NCBI RefSeq assembly: GCF_003073375.1
Contig: NZ_CP029002.1
Span: 3,024,001 to 3,088,000, forward strand
From: Lysinibacillus sp. 2017
Lineage (GTDB): Bacteria > Bacillota > Bacilli > Bacillales_A > Planococcaceae
DNA: 64,000 bases
Direction: 5' to 3'
The notes under the pieces are model-generated. The model was given only the letters and a program-made list of their open reading frames with translations, was not told where the DNA came from and did not search any database. The stretch's first letter is position 1. Every line of letters starts with the position of its first letter. The position numbers and the translations under genes are program-made. This document shows, in pieces, positions 56,736 to 64,000 of this stretch.

Positions 56736-57770
56736 CTAAGTTAAATTTGAAATAATTTCATTTGCCGTTTGCTCATCAGTAATTAAAGTAGTTTGCTTCG
56801 CGGCATTTTTAAAATACGCTTGAATCGCATTTGCTTTATTGGCACCTGCTGCGATAGCAAGTATCGTTTGTGCTTTTTTTACCTGTTCGAGCTGAATACC
56901 AATCGTCCGAATATGATGAACGATGTCACCCGCTTCGTTAAAATAATAGCCAAACGCTTCCCCAACTGCACCTTTTTCTTCAAGTGAATGTTGTTCTTGC
57001 TCAGTACTATTACGACGTACTGCCATTTCCTGTGCTGCGCCTATCCCATGAATGACGATATTGACTTGTTCGTAAAGTGCCATCATTTCTTCAATCATCG
57101 GCTCTTGCTTCATCGCTTTATAGGCTTGCTCGCTTAAATGCTCTGGTAAAAATAACGTTCGATACGTTGCTTCACATTTTTGAGCAAATTTTGCGACTAA
57201 CGTGTTTGCTTGGAACGTCATTTCATCGCCCATACCTCCACGCGCTGCTATAAAGTTCGCACGATTTAATGGTGGAATCGCCGATAAAAATTCACCGATT
57301 GCTGCAACGGTACTACCACCAGTCACCGCAATTTTATCTTTCCCTTGTGCGCTTTCGATTAAAATACTAGCCGCTTCTTTGCCGAGCTGATGTCTCACTG
57401 TCAAATCCATTTCTACATTTCCTGGAACGATAATAACGCGTTCAATATTAAAGTGTTGCGTAAGTTGTTGCTCTTTTGCCGCTAAGCCTGATAATTCTCG
57501 GAACAATGAATACAGTTGTTCTAATACTTCATACCCTTGTTCAGTACAAAACATGCCTTTTTGCTGCACAATAATCAGTTGTTGTTCGCTTAAAACGGTC
57601 GTTTCATTGCGAATGTCTCGCTCTGTCACGTGTAATTGTTCTGCTAAAGCTCTCCTACCAATTGGGCCAAATGTCGCTAACGCTTGTAACACACGAAATC
57701 GCTTTTTAAAAAAAGTATCGATTTCAGGCACTAGTTTGCGTTCTGCTTCAAAAAACGAAACGTTGTCCAA
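56736..57770 (-). CDS. cggR: central glycolytic gene regulator CggR (SorC family)
   Basis: Repressor released by fructose-1,6-bisphosphate in B. subtilis. 344 residues with an N-terminal winged helix (ALAEQLHVTERDIRNETTVL, about 39-58) and a SorC-type sugar-phosphate-binding domain (IAVTGGSTVAAIGEFL, AARGGMGDEM). It precedes gapA by 62 bases on the same strand and has a CggR-type operator upstream, so autoregulation is likely. Confidence 0.95.
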   Translation of the reverse strand: MDNVSFFEAERKLVPEIDTFFKKRFRVLQALATFGPIGRRALAEQLHVTERDIRNETTVLSEQQLIIVQQKGMFCTEQGYEVLEQLYSLFRELSGLAAKEQQLTQHFNIERVIIVPGNVEMDLTVRHQLGKEAASILIESAQGKDKIAVTGGSTVAAIGEFLSAIPPLNRANFIAARGGMGDEMTFQANTLVAKFAQKCEATYRTLFLPEHLSEQAYKAMKQEPMIEEMMALYEQVNIVIHGIGAAQEMAVRRNSTEQEQHSLEEKGAVGEAFGYYFNEAGDIVHHIRTIGIQLEQVKKAQTILAIAAGANKANAIQAYFKNAAKQTTLITDEQTANEIISNLT

Positions 57771-57793
57771 AATACCACCTACTCATTATTGTT

Positions 57794-57830
57794 GGACATA
57801 TTTTGTCCCAATAAATTATTTTTAGTCCCA
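57794..57830 (-). promoter_or_regulatory. CggR-type operator
   Basis: On the minus strand TGGGAC-AAAATA-TGTCC (57794-57810) preceded by a second GTGGGACT (57823-57830). The GGGAC-N6-TGTC pattern with a doubled left half matches the known CggR operator layout. It is 24-60 bases before the cggR start. Confidence 0.65.
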
Positions 57831-57935
57831 CTCGGAATAAAAAAATAATTTGTAGCTTCATTATAAAATGAATAGTATTTATTTGCAACAAATTTCTGGA
57901 TTAATGTTCCATATCTTTTGCTAAGGCGCTCGTAA

Positions 57936-58169
57936 TTACTTACTCAGCGCCTCAAACAATGTTGGATAATCCAGGCGTCCGTATTGAATGACTTCATCCT
58001 TAAACTCCACAACTGGAATCATGAGCATATACTTTTCATGCAGTACATCATTGTCTTCAATATTATATTGATCGATTTCAAATGGAAGATCTTCTTGAAC
58101 GATTTTTAAAATTTGTAAGCCTTCCATACATAGCTCGCAGTTTGGGCGAGAATAAAATTTGATGTTCAT
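57936..58169 (-). CDS. glutaredoxin-like thioredoxin-fold protein
   Basis: 77 residues beginning MNIKFYSRPNCELCMEGLQIL: a CxxC redox motif at positions 11-14, and the cis-Pro stretch MLMIPVVEFKDEVIQYGRLD. This is the small YruB/glutaredoxin-like family. It is close to cggR but on its own transcript. Confidence 0.85.
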   Translation of the reverse strand: MNIKFYSRPNCELCMEGLQILKIVQEDLPFEIDQYNIEDNDVLHEKYMLMIPVVEFKDEVIQYGRLDYPTLFEALSK

Positions 58170-58234
58170 TTAGTTCTTCCCTTCTATTATTTGCGTAATT
58201 CCATTATAGAAATTCACTCAAATATTTACCATCA

Positions 58235-58274
58235 AAAAAACATCCCATAAGCATCTAAACTTATAGGATGTTTT
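58235..58274 (-). terminator. terminator of the lemA-TPM operon
   Basis: ACATCC.CATAAG / CTTAT.AGGATGT hairpin with T7 on the minus strand, after the TPM gene. Confidence 0.8.
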
Positions 58275-58285
58275 CGATTTCTAAA

Positions 58286-59077
58286 TTAAAAATTCCTACC
58301 TGCTCCGCCACCTGATGATCCGCCGCCGCCGAAGCCTCCAAATCCACCTGATGATCCGCCACCACCACCGAAACCGCCTCCAAATCCGCCACCGAAACCT
58401 CCTGGGAAGCCACCGTTTCGATACACACGGCGTGCAGTGCGTCGACGATTACCTGGACCGCCGCCACCAAATTTCGTGACGATAATATAAATGATAACAA
58501 CGAGAATAATAATACCTATTGGAAGCCCTTCCTCATCATCCGTTGAAACGGGTTTCACTAAATCAGCACCACCTGCCTGACCTCCCATTTCTTCATAGAA
58601 CTGCGAAAAAATATTAGCAAAGGCATTTGTATAATCACCGTTCACTAAATACGGCATCATATACGTATCGATCATACTACCTAGCAAACCATCCGGATAA
58701 TCGCCTTCAAGACCATCACCAACTGTTACCCAAATGTCATTTTTTCCTGGGCCTTGATCCGTTGTGGCAAAAATAAGCATGCCGTTATCGCGTTGTTCGT
58801 CCCCAATTCCCCAAGCTCGCATCGTTTCTGTCCCAAATTCATACGGATCTAATCCTCCGATTGTATCAATCGTCATCATCACAATCACATTTCCAGTTGA
58901 ACCCTCTAATGCTTTTGCTGATTGAATAAGTTGTTGTTCGACATCGTCTGAAATGACATTTTCGAAATCATAAACATACGAATTATACGCTGGTTTTTCT
59001 GGAATGGCCGCTGCAATGGTTTGAAGTGGTAAAGCTAGTAACGAAAACATTACAAGCAGCAACAGCTTGATGCGCAT
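58286..59077 (-). CDS. TPM-domain (YgcG-like) membrane-anchored protein
   Basis: 263 residues: signal peptide (1-23, cleavage near AAAIP), TPM_phosphatase/YgcG domain (YVYDFENVISDDVEQQLIQS to DGLEGDYPDGLLGSMID), one transmembrane helix (GLPIGIIILVVIIYIIV, about 190-206) and a Gly-rich tail of GGFGGG repeats. TPM proteins act at the membrane, and one relative is a phosphatase. It starts inside the lemA stop codon (TAATG), so it is coupled to lemA, its usual partner. Confidence 0.9.
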   Translation of the reverse strand: MRIKLLLLVMFSLLALPLQTIAAAIPEKPAYNSYVYDFENVISDDVEQQLIQSAKALEGSTGNVIVMMTIDTIGGLDPYEFGTETMRAWGIGDEQRDNGMLIFATTDQGPGKNDIWVTVGDGLEGDYPDGLLGSMIDTYMMPYLVNGDYTNAFANIFSQFYEEMGGQAGGADLVKPVSTDDEEGLPIGIIILVVIIYIIVTKFGGGGPGNRRRTARRVYRNGGFPGGFGGGFGGGFGGGGGSSGGFGGFGGGGSSGGGAGRNF

Positions 59078-59664
59078 TAATCATCACTCCCAAAGTCAAC
59101 TGTTGGCGATTCTTCTACACCGTCTTTAATTTCAAAGTAATCCTTTTTCTCAAAGCCGAACATCCCTGCGATTAAGTTCCCTGGGAAGCGGCGTACATTA
59201 TTATTAAATGTTTGAACGGTGTCATTATAATCTTTGCGCGCTACGGCTAAACGGTTTTCAGTACCTGCTAGTTCATCCATTAAACGCGTGAACTGAACAT
59301 CCGCCTTTAGCTCTGGATAATTTTCAACAATTACTAATAAACGTGATAAGGCAGATGATAAATCATTACTCGCTTCTGCCGTTTCTTCTACAGTATCGGC
59401 CCCACCATATTTTGTTCTTGCTTCTGCAATTTGCGTGAATACTTCTTCCTCATGTTTTGCATATCCTTTTACTGTATTCACTAAGTTTGGAATTAAATCA
59501 AATCGACGTTGCAATTGATTTTCCACTTGCGCCCAAGCAGAATCTACTTTTTCTTCACCTGTTACTAAATTATTGTATTTTGGAATAACAAGCATTGCTG
59601 CGATTCCAATTACTGCGATAATTGCTATCACAATAATTAGTGCACTTCCTTTTTCATTTTTCAT
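59077..59664 (-). CDS. LemA family protein
   Basis: 195 residues with an N-terminal membrane helix (ALIIVIAIIAVIGIAAMLVI) and the LemA core: YNNLVTGEEKVDSAWAQVENQLQRRFDLIPNLVNTVKGYA, EEVFTQIAEARTKY, and NVRRFPGNLIAGMFGF. The family is conserved with TPM proteins; its role is unknown beyond membrane association. Confidence 0.92.
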   Translation of the reverse strand: MKNEKGSALIIVIAIIAVIGIAAMLVIPKYNNLVTGEEKVDSAWAQVENQLQRRFDLIPNLVNTVKGYAKHEEEVFTQIAEARTKYGGADTVEETAEASNDLSSALSRLLVIVENYPELKADVQFTRLMDELAGTENRLAVARKDYNDTVQTFNNNVRRFPGNLIAGMFGFEKKDYFEIKDGVEESPTVDFGSDD

Positions 59665-59764
59665 TCAAAATTCCCCTTTCTTCAATTCCCATAATAATCA
59701 TGCATAAATTAATTTTCATTTGCCACAATAAAGGTGTACGAAATTTTATTATGGAGGTTATATA

Positions 59765-60376
59765 ATGTTTACCCAATCATCCCAATCTCAAGACAATTCG
59801 ATGCCACTTTCGATGAATCACGGTGCACATGAGCTACTTGATGTTCATGAAGTATTAAGCGCAATGATTGCAGGTTTAAATCAATTCGTACTACTTCGTG
59901 ACAAAGTACAAGATCAAGAACTATTATCCATTTTAGACCGTCAATATGCATTCATGCTCGACGAATATAATATAACGATGGAAGTTTATAAAACGGGACA
60001 AGATCCAACACATCCGACACGTTCCTACAAAATGCAAATCGGGAATGATACTAATTACGGTTTAACACCGGGTGAACCTAAAAAACCAATCCAATCAGCC
60101 AATGAGCTGAATGATGCCATCATTTCCGGCTTTATGCTCGGCTGTCACAAAACTGGGGCCACTGGAAAAACAACGGCTGCATTAGAATCCACAAACCCAG
60201 TTGTACGACGCGTCCTTCAAGACTCTGTGCCAAACTGTATCGAAATGGCTTTTGAACTATCCCTGTACCAAAACAAAAAAGGCATTTATCAAGTACCGCA
60301 ATTTGCACAAGCAGATATGAACTTAATGCTTAATATGTATGGACAGGCACAGCAAGCAAAAAACATGCCGAACTAA
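59765..60376 (+). CDS. CotF-like spore coat protein
   Basis: 203 residues with the CotF family pattern: an N-terminal helical MNHGAHELLDVHEVLSAMIAGLNQF, NEL.DAIISGFMLGCHKTGA in the middle, and VLQDSVPNCIEMAFELSLYQNKKGIYQVPQF near the C-terminus. It supports an endospore-forming host. TTATGGAGG precedes the ATG. A sporulation sigma-factor promoter is expected but not clearly seen. Confidence 0.85.
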   Translation: MFTQSSQSQDNSMPLSMNHGAHELLDVHEVLSAMIAGLNQFVLLRDKVQDQELLSILDRQYAFMLDEYNITMEVYKTGQDPTHPTRSYKMQIGNDTNYGLTPGEPKKPIQSANELNDAIISGFMLGCHKTGATGKTTAALESTNPVVRRVLQDSVPNCIEMAFELSLYQNKKGIYQVPQFAQADMNLMLNMYGQAQQAKNMPN

Positions 60377-60507
60377 TTTCAAAAGCGGCTTCATTAGTAT
60401 GTACGTAACAAAAGCAAAAATGTATTCACTATTTTTGAAATATTAAGGAATACATTTAAAGTATGCTGTTGGCAAGATTTTATTATTTGCAAACAGAAAT
60501 AACCAAA

Positions 60508-60550
60508 GCCCCGGAAATATTTACGGTCAGTAAAATTTCCGGGGCCTTTC
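60508..60550. terminator. terminator, convergent
   Basis: GCCCCGGAAA / TTTCCGGGGC hairpin between the CotF-like gene and the 60595-60807 gene; it can serve both strands. Confidence 0.8.
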
Positions 60551-60594
60551 ATTATTGGGGTGGTTTTTATCCCAGCCTCCATCAAATTCTAATA

Positions 60595-60807
60595 CTACTC
60601 ATTTAACTGTTCTTGTAATTTATAAGAAAAGTATTTTCGACTATCTGCCATTTTAATATGCAACAAACGCTCTTCGTTATTTTCTACATTGATGAAAGTA
60701 ACAAAAGCTCCCTCTAAATTTTCATTTATACTTTTAAAAGTATAGTTCTCAGCTAGTAGTTGATCAATTTGCTGAATTTCTTCTTTTACAAACTGATATT
60801 CTGACAT
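60595..60807 (-). CDS. small conserved-looking protein, unknown
   Basis: 70 residues, MSEYQFVKEEIQQIDQLLAE..., mixed helix and strand, no Cys. GAGGTG lies 5 bases before the ATG. It is the last gene of the pyrimidine cluster, 20 bases after the permease stop. No family recognised. Confidence 0.55.
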   Translation of the reverse strand: MSEYQFVKEEIQQIDQLLAENYTFKSINENLEGAFVTFINVENNEERLLHIKMADSRKYFSYKLQEQLNE

Positions 60808-60827
60808 ATGAACACCTCGTTTACATT

Positions 60828-62309
60828 TTAATCTGTAGAAACCGATGTTGGAACACCAATCGGTTCTGCCTCCACTTCAATTTCCCAACTGCGTCCAGCT
60901 GTAATACCTAAATATTCTTCATCACTTGGATTAAGAATTTCTGCTTGTGGATACTTCTTAAACCACCAGAATTTTGCTAACACATAGTAAATTGCTGCCC
61001 CTACAGCGAAGCCGATTAACGATGAATACGCCGGCCAAATGTTAGCGATTAATCCACCAATAATCCAAGCAATAATTCCAGCTAAATTGACACCCTTTAA
61101 ATAACGATACTGTCCATTTACCTCATATAAATCTTTTACATTTACTCGTCTCTTACGAAGTAAATAATAATCAGCAAATAAAATACCTACAATAGAAGAT
61201 AAAATTCCACCAACAATGAGTAACACGCTATTTAAAACATCGAATAAGCTCCACGGTTGAACAGCTGTACCGACAATCCCGGCAAACACTACTCCAACCC
61301 AGAAAGGTATTTTTGGTCCTCCGATATTCGAAAAAATTGTGGCTGCCGGGATTACATTTGCAGAAGTATTAGTGGACCATTGAGCTAATACGATCATCGA
61401 TAATAGCACAACCAGGACAATACCACCTGCAGCTTGTTGAAGTGCGTTTATTGGGTCACCTGAACCAGTTGCCATGTAACATACCGCACCAATAACAATC
61501 ATTAATGTATTAAAAATAGGTTGAACAATAAGTGAACCTAATAACTGTGATTTATTTCGTTTGAACCAGTTACGTTCATGTTTCGGTGCTTTTAAGTGAC
61601 GTGAAAGTGTTGGCATATCCGCAGCTAAAGTAGCCCAGAAGCCCATGATCGCCATTGCAACTATCATAAATGCAGTAAACTGTTCAAAACCAGTTTGCGG
61701 TGCTTCTACCCAAGACCATACCGCTTTCCCCTGTTCTTTTGCTTCAGCAGATAATTGTAAGTACATCCAAATTGAAATAAAAATGATAATTGGTGCAGCA
61801 AAATCTGCGAAACGCTCGATTGATTTAATTCCTAACGATACGTTTAATAGTTGTAACCCCGCAAATACAAGGAAACACACAAACCAATTGTCAAAACCAA
61901 TCATAATGTTTAAAATTCCATTAATTGCTAAAGAGCCGAAATACGTATTAATACCAAACCAACAAGAAGCTGTAAATGCACGTGCAAATGATGGTAAATG
62001 TGTACCAATTGTTCCGAATGGGGCACGCATATATACAGGAAACGATAAGCCGTGTTCTACACCGATATCACCAATAACTACCATGAAGATACCAATTAAA
62101 ATAGACCCTACTAATGTTGCAAGTATTAACATCGGCATACTTAAATTAATAATTCCACCTGCACCTATAGCAAATGCAGCTAATACAATGGCCATTCCTA
62201 CCCAAATTACGCCAAAACCAACCATCCCGATACTACGATTCTCGTATGTGACAGGAAGTAAATCTGGAGATTTCAAATAATTATTACTTGAACTTTTTGA
62301 ATTCGACAT
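60828..62309 (-). CDS. NCS1-family nucleobase:cation symporter
   Basis: 493 residues with about 12 hydrophobic segments and NCS1 motifs: LPVTYENRSIGMVGFGVIWVGMAIVL at the N-terminus, VYMRAPFGTIGTHLPSFARAF, and WSTNTSANVIPAATIFSNIGG. It imports a pyrimidine, hydantoin or allantoin type base. The gene lies 36 bases after preA, so uracil or thymine is the plausible substrate here. Confidence 0.9.
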   Translation of the reverse strand: MSNSKSSSNNYLKSPDLLPVTYENRSIGMVGFGVIWVGMAIVLAAFAIGAGGIINLSMPMLILATLVGSILIGIFMVVIGDIGVEHGLSFPVYMRAPFGTIGTHLPSFARAFTASCWFGINTYFGSLAINGILNIMIGFDNWFVCFLVFAGLQLLNVSLGIKSIERFADFAAPIIIFISIWMYLQLSAEAKEQGKAVWSWVEAPQTGFEQFTAFMIVAMAIMGFWATLAADMPTLSRHLKAPKHERNWFKRNKSQLLGSLIVQPIFNTLMIVIGAVCYMATGSGDPINALQQAAGGIVLVVLLSMIVLAQWSTNTSANVIPAATIFSNIGGPKIPFWVGVVFAGIVGTAVQPWSLFDVLNSVLLIVGGILSSIVGILFADYYLLRKRRVNVKDLYEVNGQYRYLKGVNLAGIIAWIIGGLIANIWPAYSSLIGFAVGAAIYYVLAKFWWFKKYPQAEILNPSDEEYLGITAGRSWEIEVEAEPIGVPTSVSTD

Positions 62310-62345
62310 AGCTACACCTCATCTTATTAGATTTCACAAGACCAA

Positions 62346-63629
62346 TTAACGGACAGTACTTGAACCAGTAGTAGCGAATCCCGTAATTAATGACTGCCTT
62401 TCGTTCCATGTCATTGGTGGTTGCGTATGAGCTAATTCTTTCATCGTAATTGCACCTTCTGCTGGACATACAATCGAACATAAATTACAACCTACACAGT
62501 CCTCTTCACGAACCTTTAGCATTGGACGCCCATTCTCTGAATATAAGTCTATACATTGATGTGCAGTATCTTCGCATGCAATGTGACACTTATTACAGTT
62601 AATACAAATGTCATTATTGATCTCTGCTACAACTTTGTAATTTAAATCTAAATCGCCCCAATCAGAATATTTCGGTACTGTTTTTCCTACTAAATCCATC
62701 ACCGAAGATAAACCTTTTTCATCTAAATAATTGCTTAATCCATCATTCATATCTTCTACAATGCTAAACCCATGATGCATTGCTGCTGTACAAATTTGTA
62801 CGCTTGTAGAACCCATTAATATAAATTCAGCCGCATCTTGCCAGTTTGAAATCCCACCAATTCCTGAAATCGGTACATTTATATACGGATTTCTAGCACA
62901 CTCACCAACCATATTCAGTGCAATCGGTTTAACTGCTGGACCACAATAACCACCATGAGCACCCTTGTTTCCAACATGCGGGATTGTATTCCAAGAATTT
63001 AAATCAACGCCAGCCAAACTATTAATTGTGTTAATCATACTAATTGCGTCAGCACCACCTCGTACGGCAGCTTCAGCTGTCACAGTAATATCAGTAATAT
63101 TAGGAGTTAGTTTTACAATTACAGGTACTTGTGCATACTCTTTCGCCCAATAGGTCTGCTTTTCTACTAGTTCTGGAACTTGACCCGAAGCTGACCCCAT
63201 TCCGCGCTCAGCCATTCCATGGGGACAACCAAAATTCAATTCATATCCATCTATTCCAACATCTTGAAGTTTTTTGACGATTTCATGCCACTTTTCCGCT
63301 TTTGGTTCTACCATTATCGAGGCGATAATCGCATGATTTGGGAATCGTTTCTTCGTTTCATAAATCTCTTTTAAATTTACTTCTAACGGACGATCTGTGA
63401 TTAACTCAATATTGTTAAACCCTGCAACCTTTTGCCCATTAAAACTAACTGCTGCAAAACGGGAAGAAACGTTTAAAATTGGATCCCCTAACGTCTTCCA
63501 AACCGCGCCCCCCCAGCCTGCTTCAAATGCTCTTTGAACTTGATAGCCCGAGTTTGTTGGTGGTGCTGATGCTAACCAAAAAGGATTTGGTGACTTTATA
63601 CCAGCAAAATTTATACTTAAATCTGCCAT
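62346..63629 (-). CDS. preA: NAD-dependent dihydropyrimidine dehydrogenase subunit PreA
   Basis: 427 residues. The FMN-binding dihydroorotate-dehydrogenase-like barrel covers 1-300 (NPFWLASAPPTNSGYQV, GYELNFGCPHGM, VIVKLTPNITD, GISNWQDAAEFILMGSTSVQI). Two 4Fe-4S clusters follow: CINCNKCHIACED and CVGCNLCSIVCP. With PreT it reduces uracil or thymine using NADH (first step of pyrimidine breakdown). It lies 11 bases after preT. Confidence 0.95.
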   Translation of the reverse strand: MADLSINFAGIKSPNPFWLASAPPTNSGYQVQRAFEAGWGGAVWKTLGDPILNVSSRFAAVSFNGQKVAGFNNIELITDRPLEVNLKEIYETKKRFPNHAIIASIMVEPKAEKWHEIVKKLQDVGIDGYELNFGCPHGMAERGMGSASGQVPELVEKQTYWAKEYAQVPVIVKLTPNITDITVTAEAAVRGGADAISMINTINSLAGVDLNSWNTIPHVGNKGAHGGYCGPAVKPIALNMVGECARNPYINVPISGIGGISNWQDAAEFILMGSTSVQICTAAMHHGFSIVEDMNDGLSNYLDEKGLSSVMDLVGKTVPKYSDWGDLDLNYKVVAEINNDICINCNKCHIACEDTAHQCIDLYSENGRPMLKVREEDCVGCNLCSIVCPAEGAITMKELAHTQPPMTWNERQSLITGFATTGSSTVR

Positions 63630-63640
63630 TTGAATACCCC

Positions 63641-64000
63641 CTATGCAATATCTGAAGTTACATTAAGTTCATTATGAATTGCGTACGCTGAATCTTTTCC
63701 TTGTTGCGCCGCAGACACTACCGTTGCTTCTCCGTAGCCATTTCCATAAATAACATCACCACAAGCATAAATCTTCGGATTCGATGTCTTTAAACTGTTC
63801 ATATCTACATCAATTACCCCACGAGTATTTGCTAAGCCTAAGTGTTCAACTAGCTCGGAATGTTTTGATTGACCAATTGCTCGAATGACGGCATCCGTTT
63901 CAATGACAAATTCAGAACCAGGAATTTCAGTCAAAGTACCTTTTCCATTTTCCGTTCCAGTTAACTCCATTTTCATACATTCCATACCAATTACTTTGCC
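63641..64000 (-). CDS. preT: PreT-like FAD/NAD oxidoreductase, C-terminal part
   Basis: Only the C-terminal 120 or so residues are in the window; the gene continues past the right edge. The glutamate-synthase-small-subunit-like end is clear: DAVIRAIGQSKHS, then IYACGDVIYGNGYGEATVVSAAQQGKDSAYAIH. PreT passes electrons from NADH to PreA. Confidence 0.88.
   Translation of the reverse strand, partial: GKVIGMECMKMELTGTENGKGTLTEIPGSEFVIETDAVIRAIGQSKHSELVEHLGLANTRGVIDVDMNSLKTSNPKIYACGDVIYGNGYGEATVVSAAQQGKDSAYAIHNELNVTSDIA

Noticed and set aside
58261-58500. 79-codon frame inside the TPM-domain gene
   Set aside because: It is the shadow of the Gly-rich tail (GGFGGG repeats) in another frame.

Overview
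The window looks like chromosome from a low-GC, spore-forming Firmicute of the Planococcaceae (Lysinibacillus/Solibacillus type). The support is a cggR-gapA-pgk-tpiA-gpmI-eno glycolytic cluster, secG-esterase-rnr-smpB-ssrA order, a CotF-like spore coat protein, an SLH-anchored surface protein and a tmRNA tag read as GKQQNLAFAA. Genus assignment is inference.

Left chromosomal flank (1-9.5 kb): start of an aspartate-dehydrogenase-like gene, a Fic protein, an SLH-anchored YcdB/YcdC-type surface protein, a small membrane protein with two palindromic operators upstream, a DUF3870 / DUF819 / dipeptide-epimerase cluster, and a zinc-ribbon TPR winged-helix protein. Two families of short dispersed repeats occur here.

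Genomic island (about 9.55-43.15 kb): a degenerate copy of the ssrA 3' end at 9545 and the intact ssrA 3' end at 43123 bracket about 33.6 kb. A tyrosine integrase (41.85-42.99 kb) sits beside ssrA. The cargo is mainly defence: a type 1 BREX operon (TIGR04540-like small gene, brxA, brxB, brxC, pglX, pglZ, brxL) with a DUF2971 gene and a HEPN-type abortive-infection gene between pglX and pglZ, a GmrSD-like DUF262/HNH gene after brxL, a Rep-like gene, and a TIR/NTPase/TPR protein whose only sensible start codon is ATT. Right of BREX are 2.4 kb of three unrelated tandem-repeat families (about 127-bp, 311-348-bp and exactly 98-bp periods). An excisionase/integrase pair, a serine recombinase, a zinc-finger/Vsr-like nuclease, a possible type I toxin-antitoxin locus, small genes and a broken integrase copy follow. 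The duplicated integrase 3' end (35.54 and 40.19 kb) suggests nested integrations.

Right chromosomal flank (43.1-64 kb): ssrA, an AraC-type regulator, smpB, rnr, an esterase, secG, three copies of a structured 150-185-bp repeat (two direct, one inverted), a conserved hypothetical gene, a G-poor spacer, and the glycolytic cluster with a CggR-type operator in front of cggR and a terminator between gapA and pgk. Then come a glutaredoxin-like gene, lemA plus a TPM-domain gene, a CotF-like coat gene, and a pyrimidine-catabolic cluster (preT-preA-NCS1 permease-small gene) running off the right edge.

The least explained part is the repeat tract at 31.6-34.1 kb between the BREX promoter side and the xis/int module. 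The TIR gene with the ATT start and the accessory genes embedded in BREX are the next most interesting.
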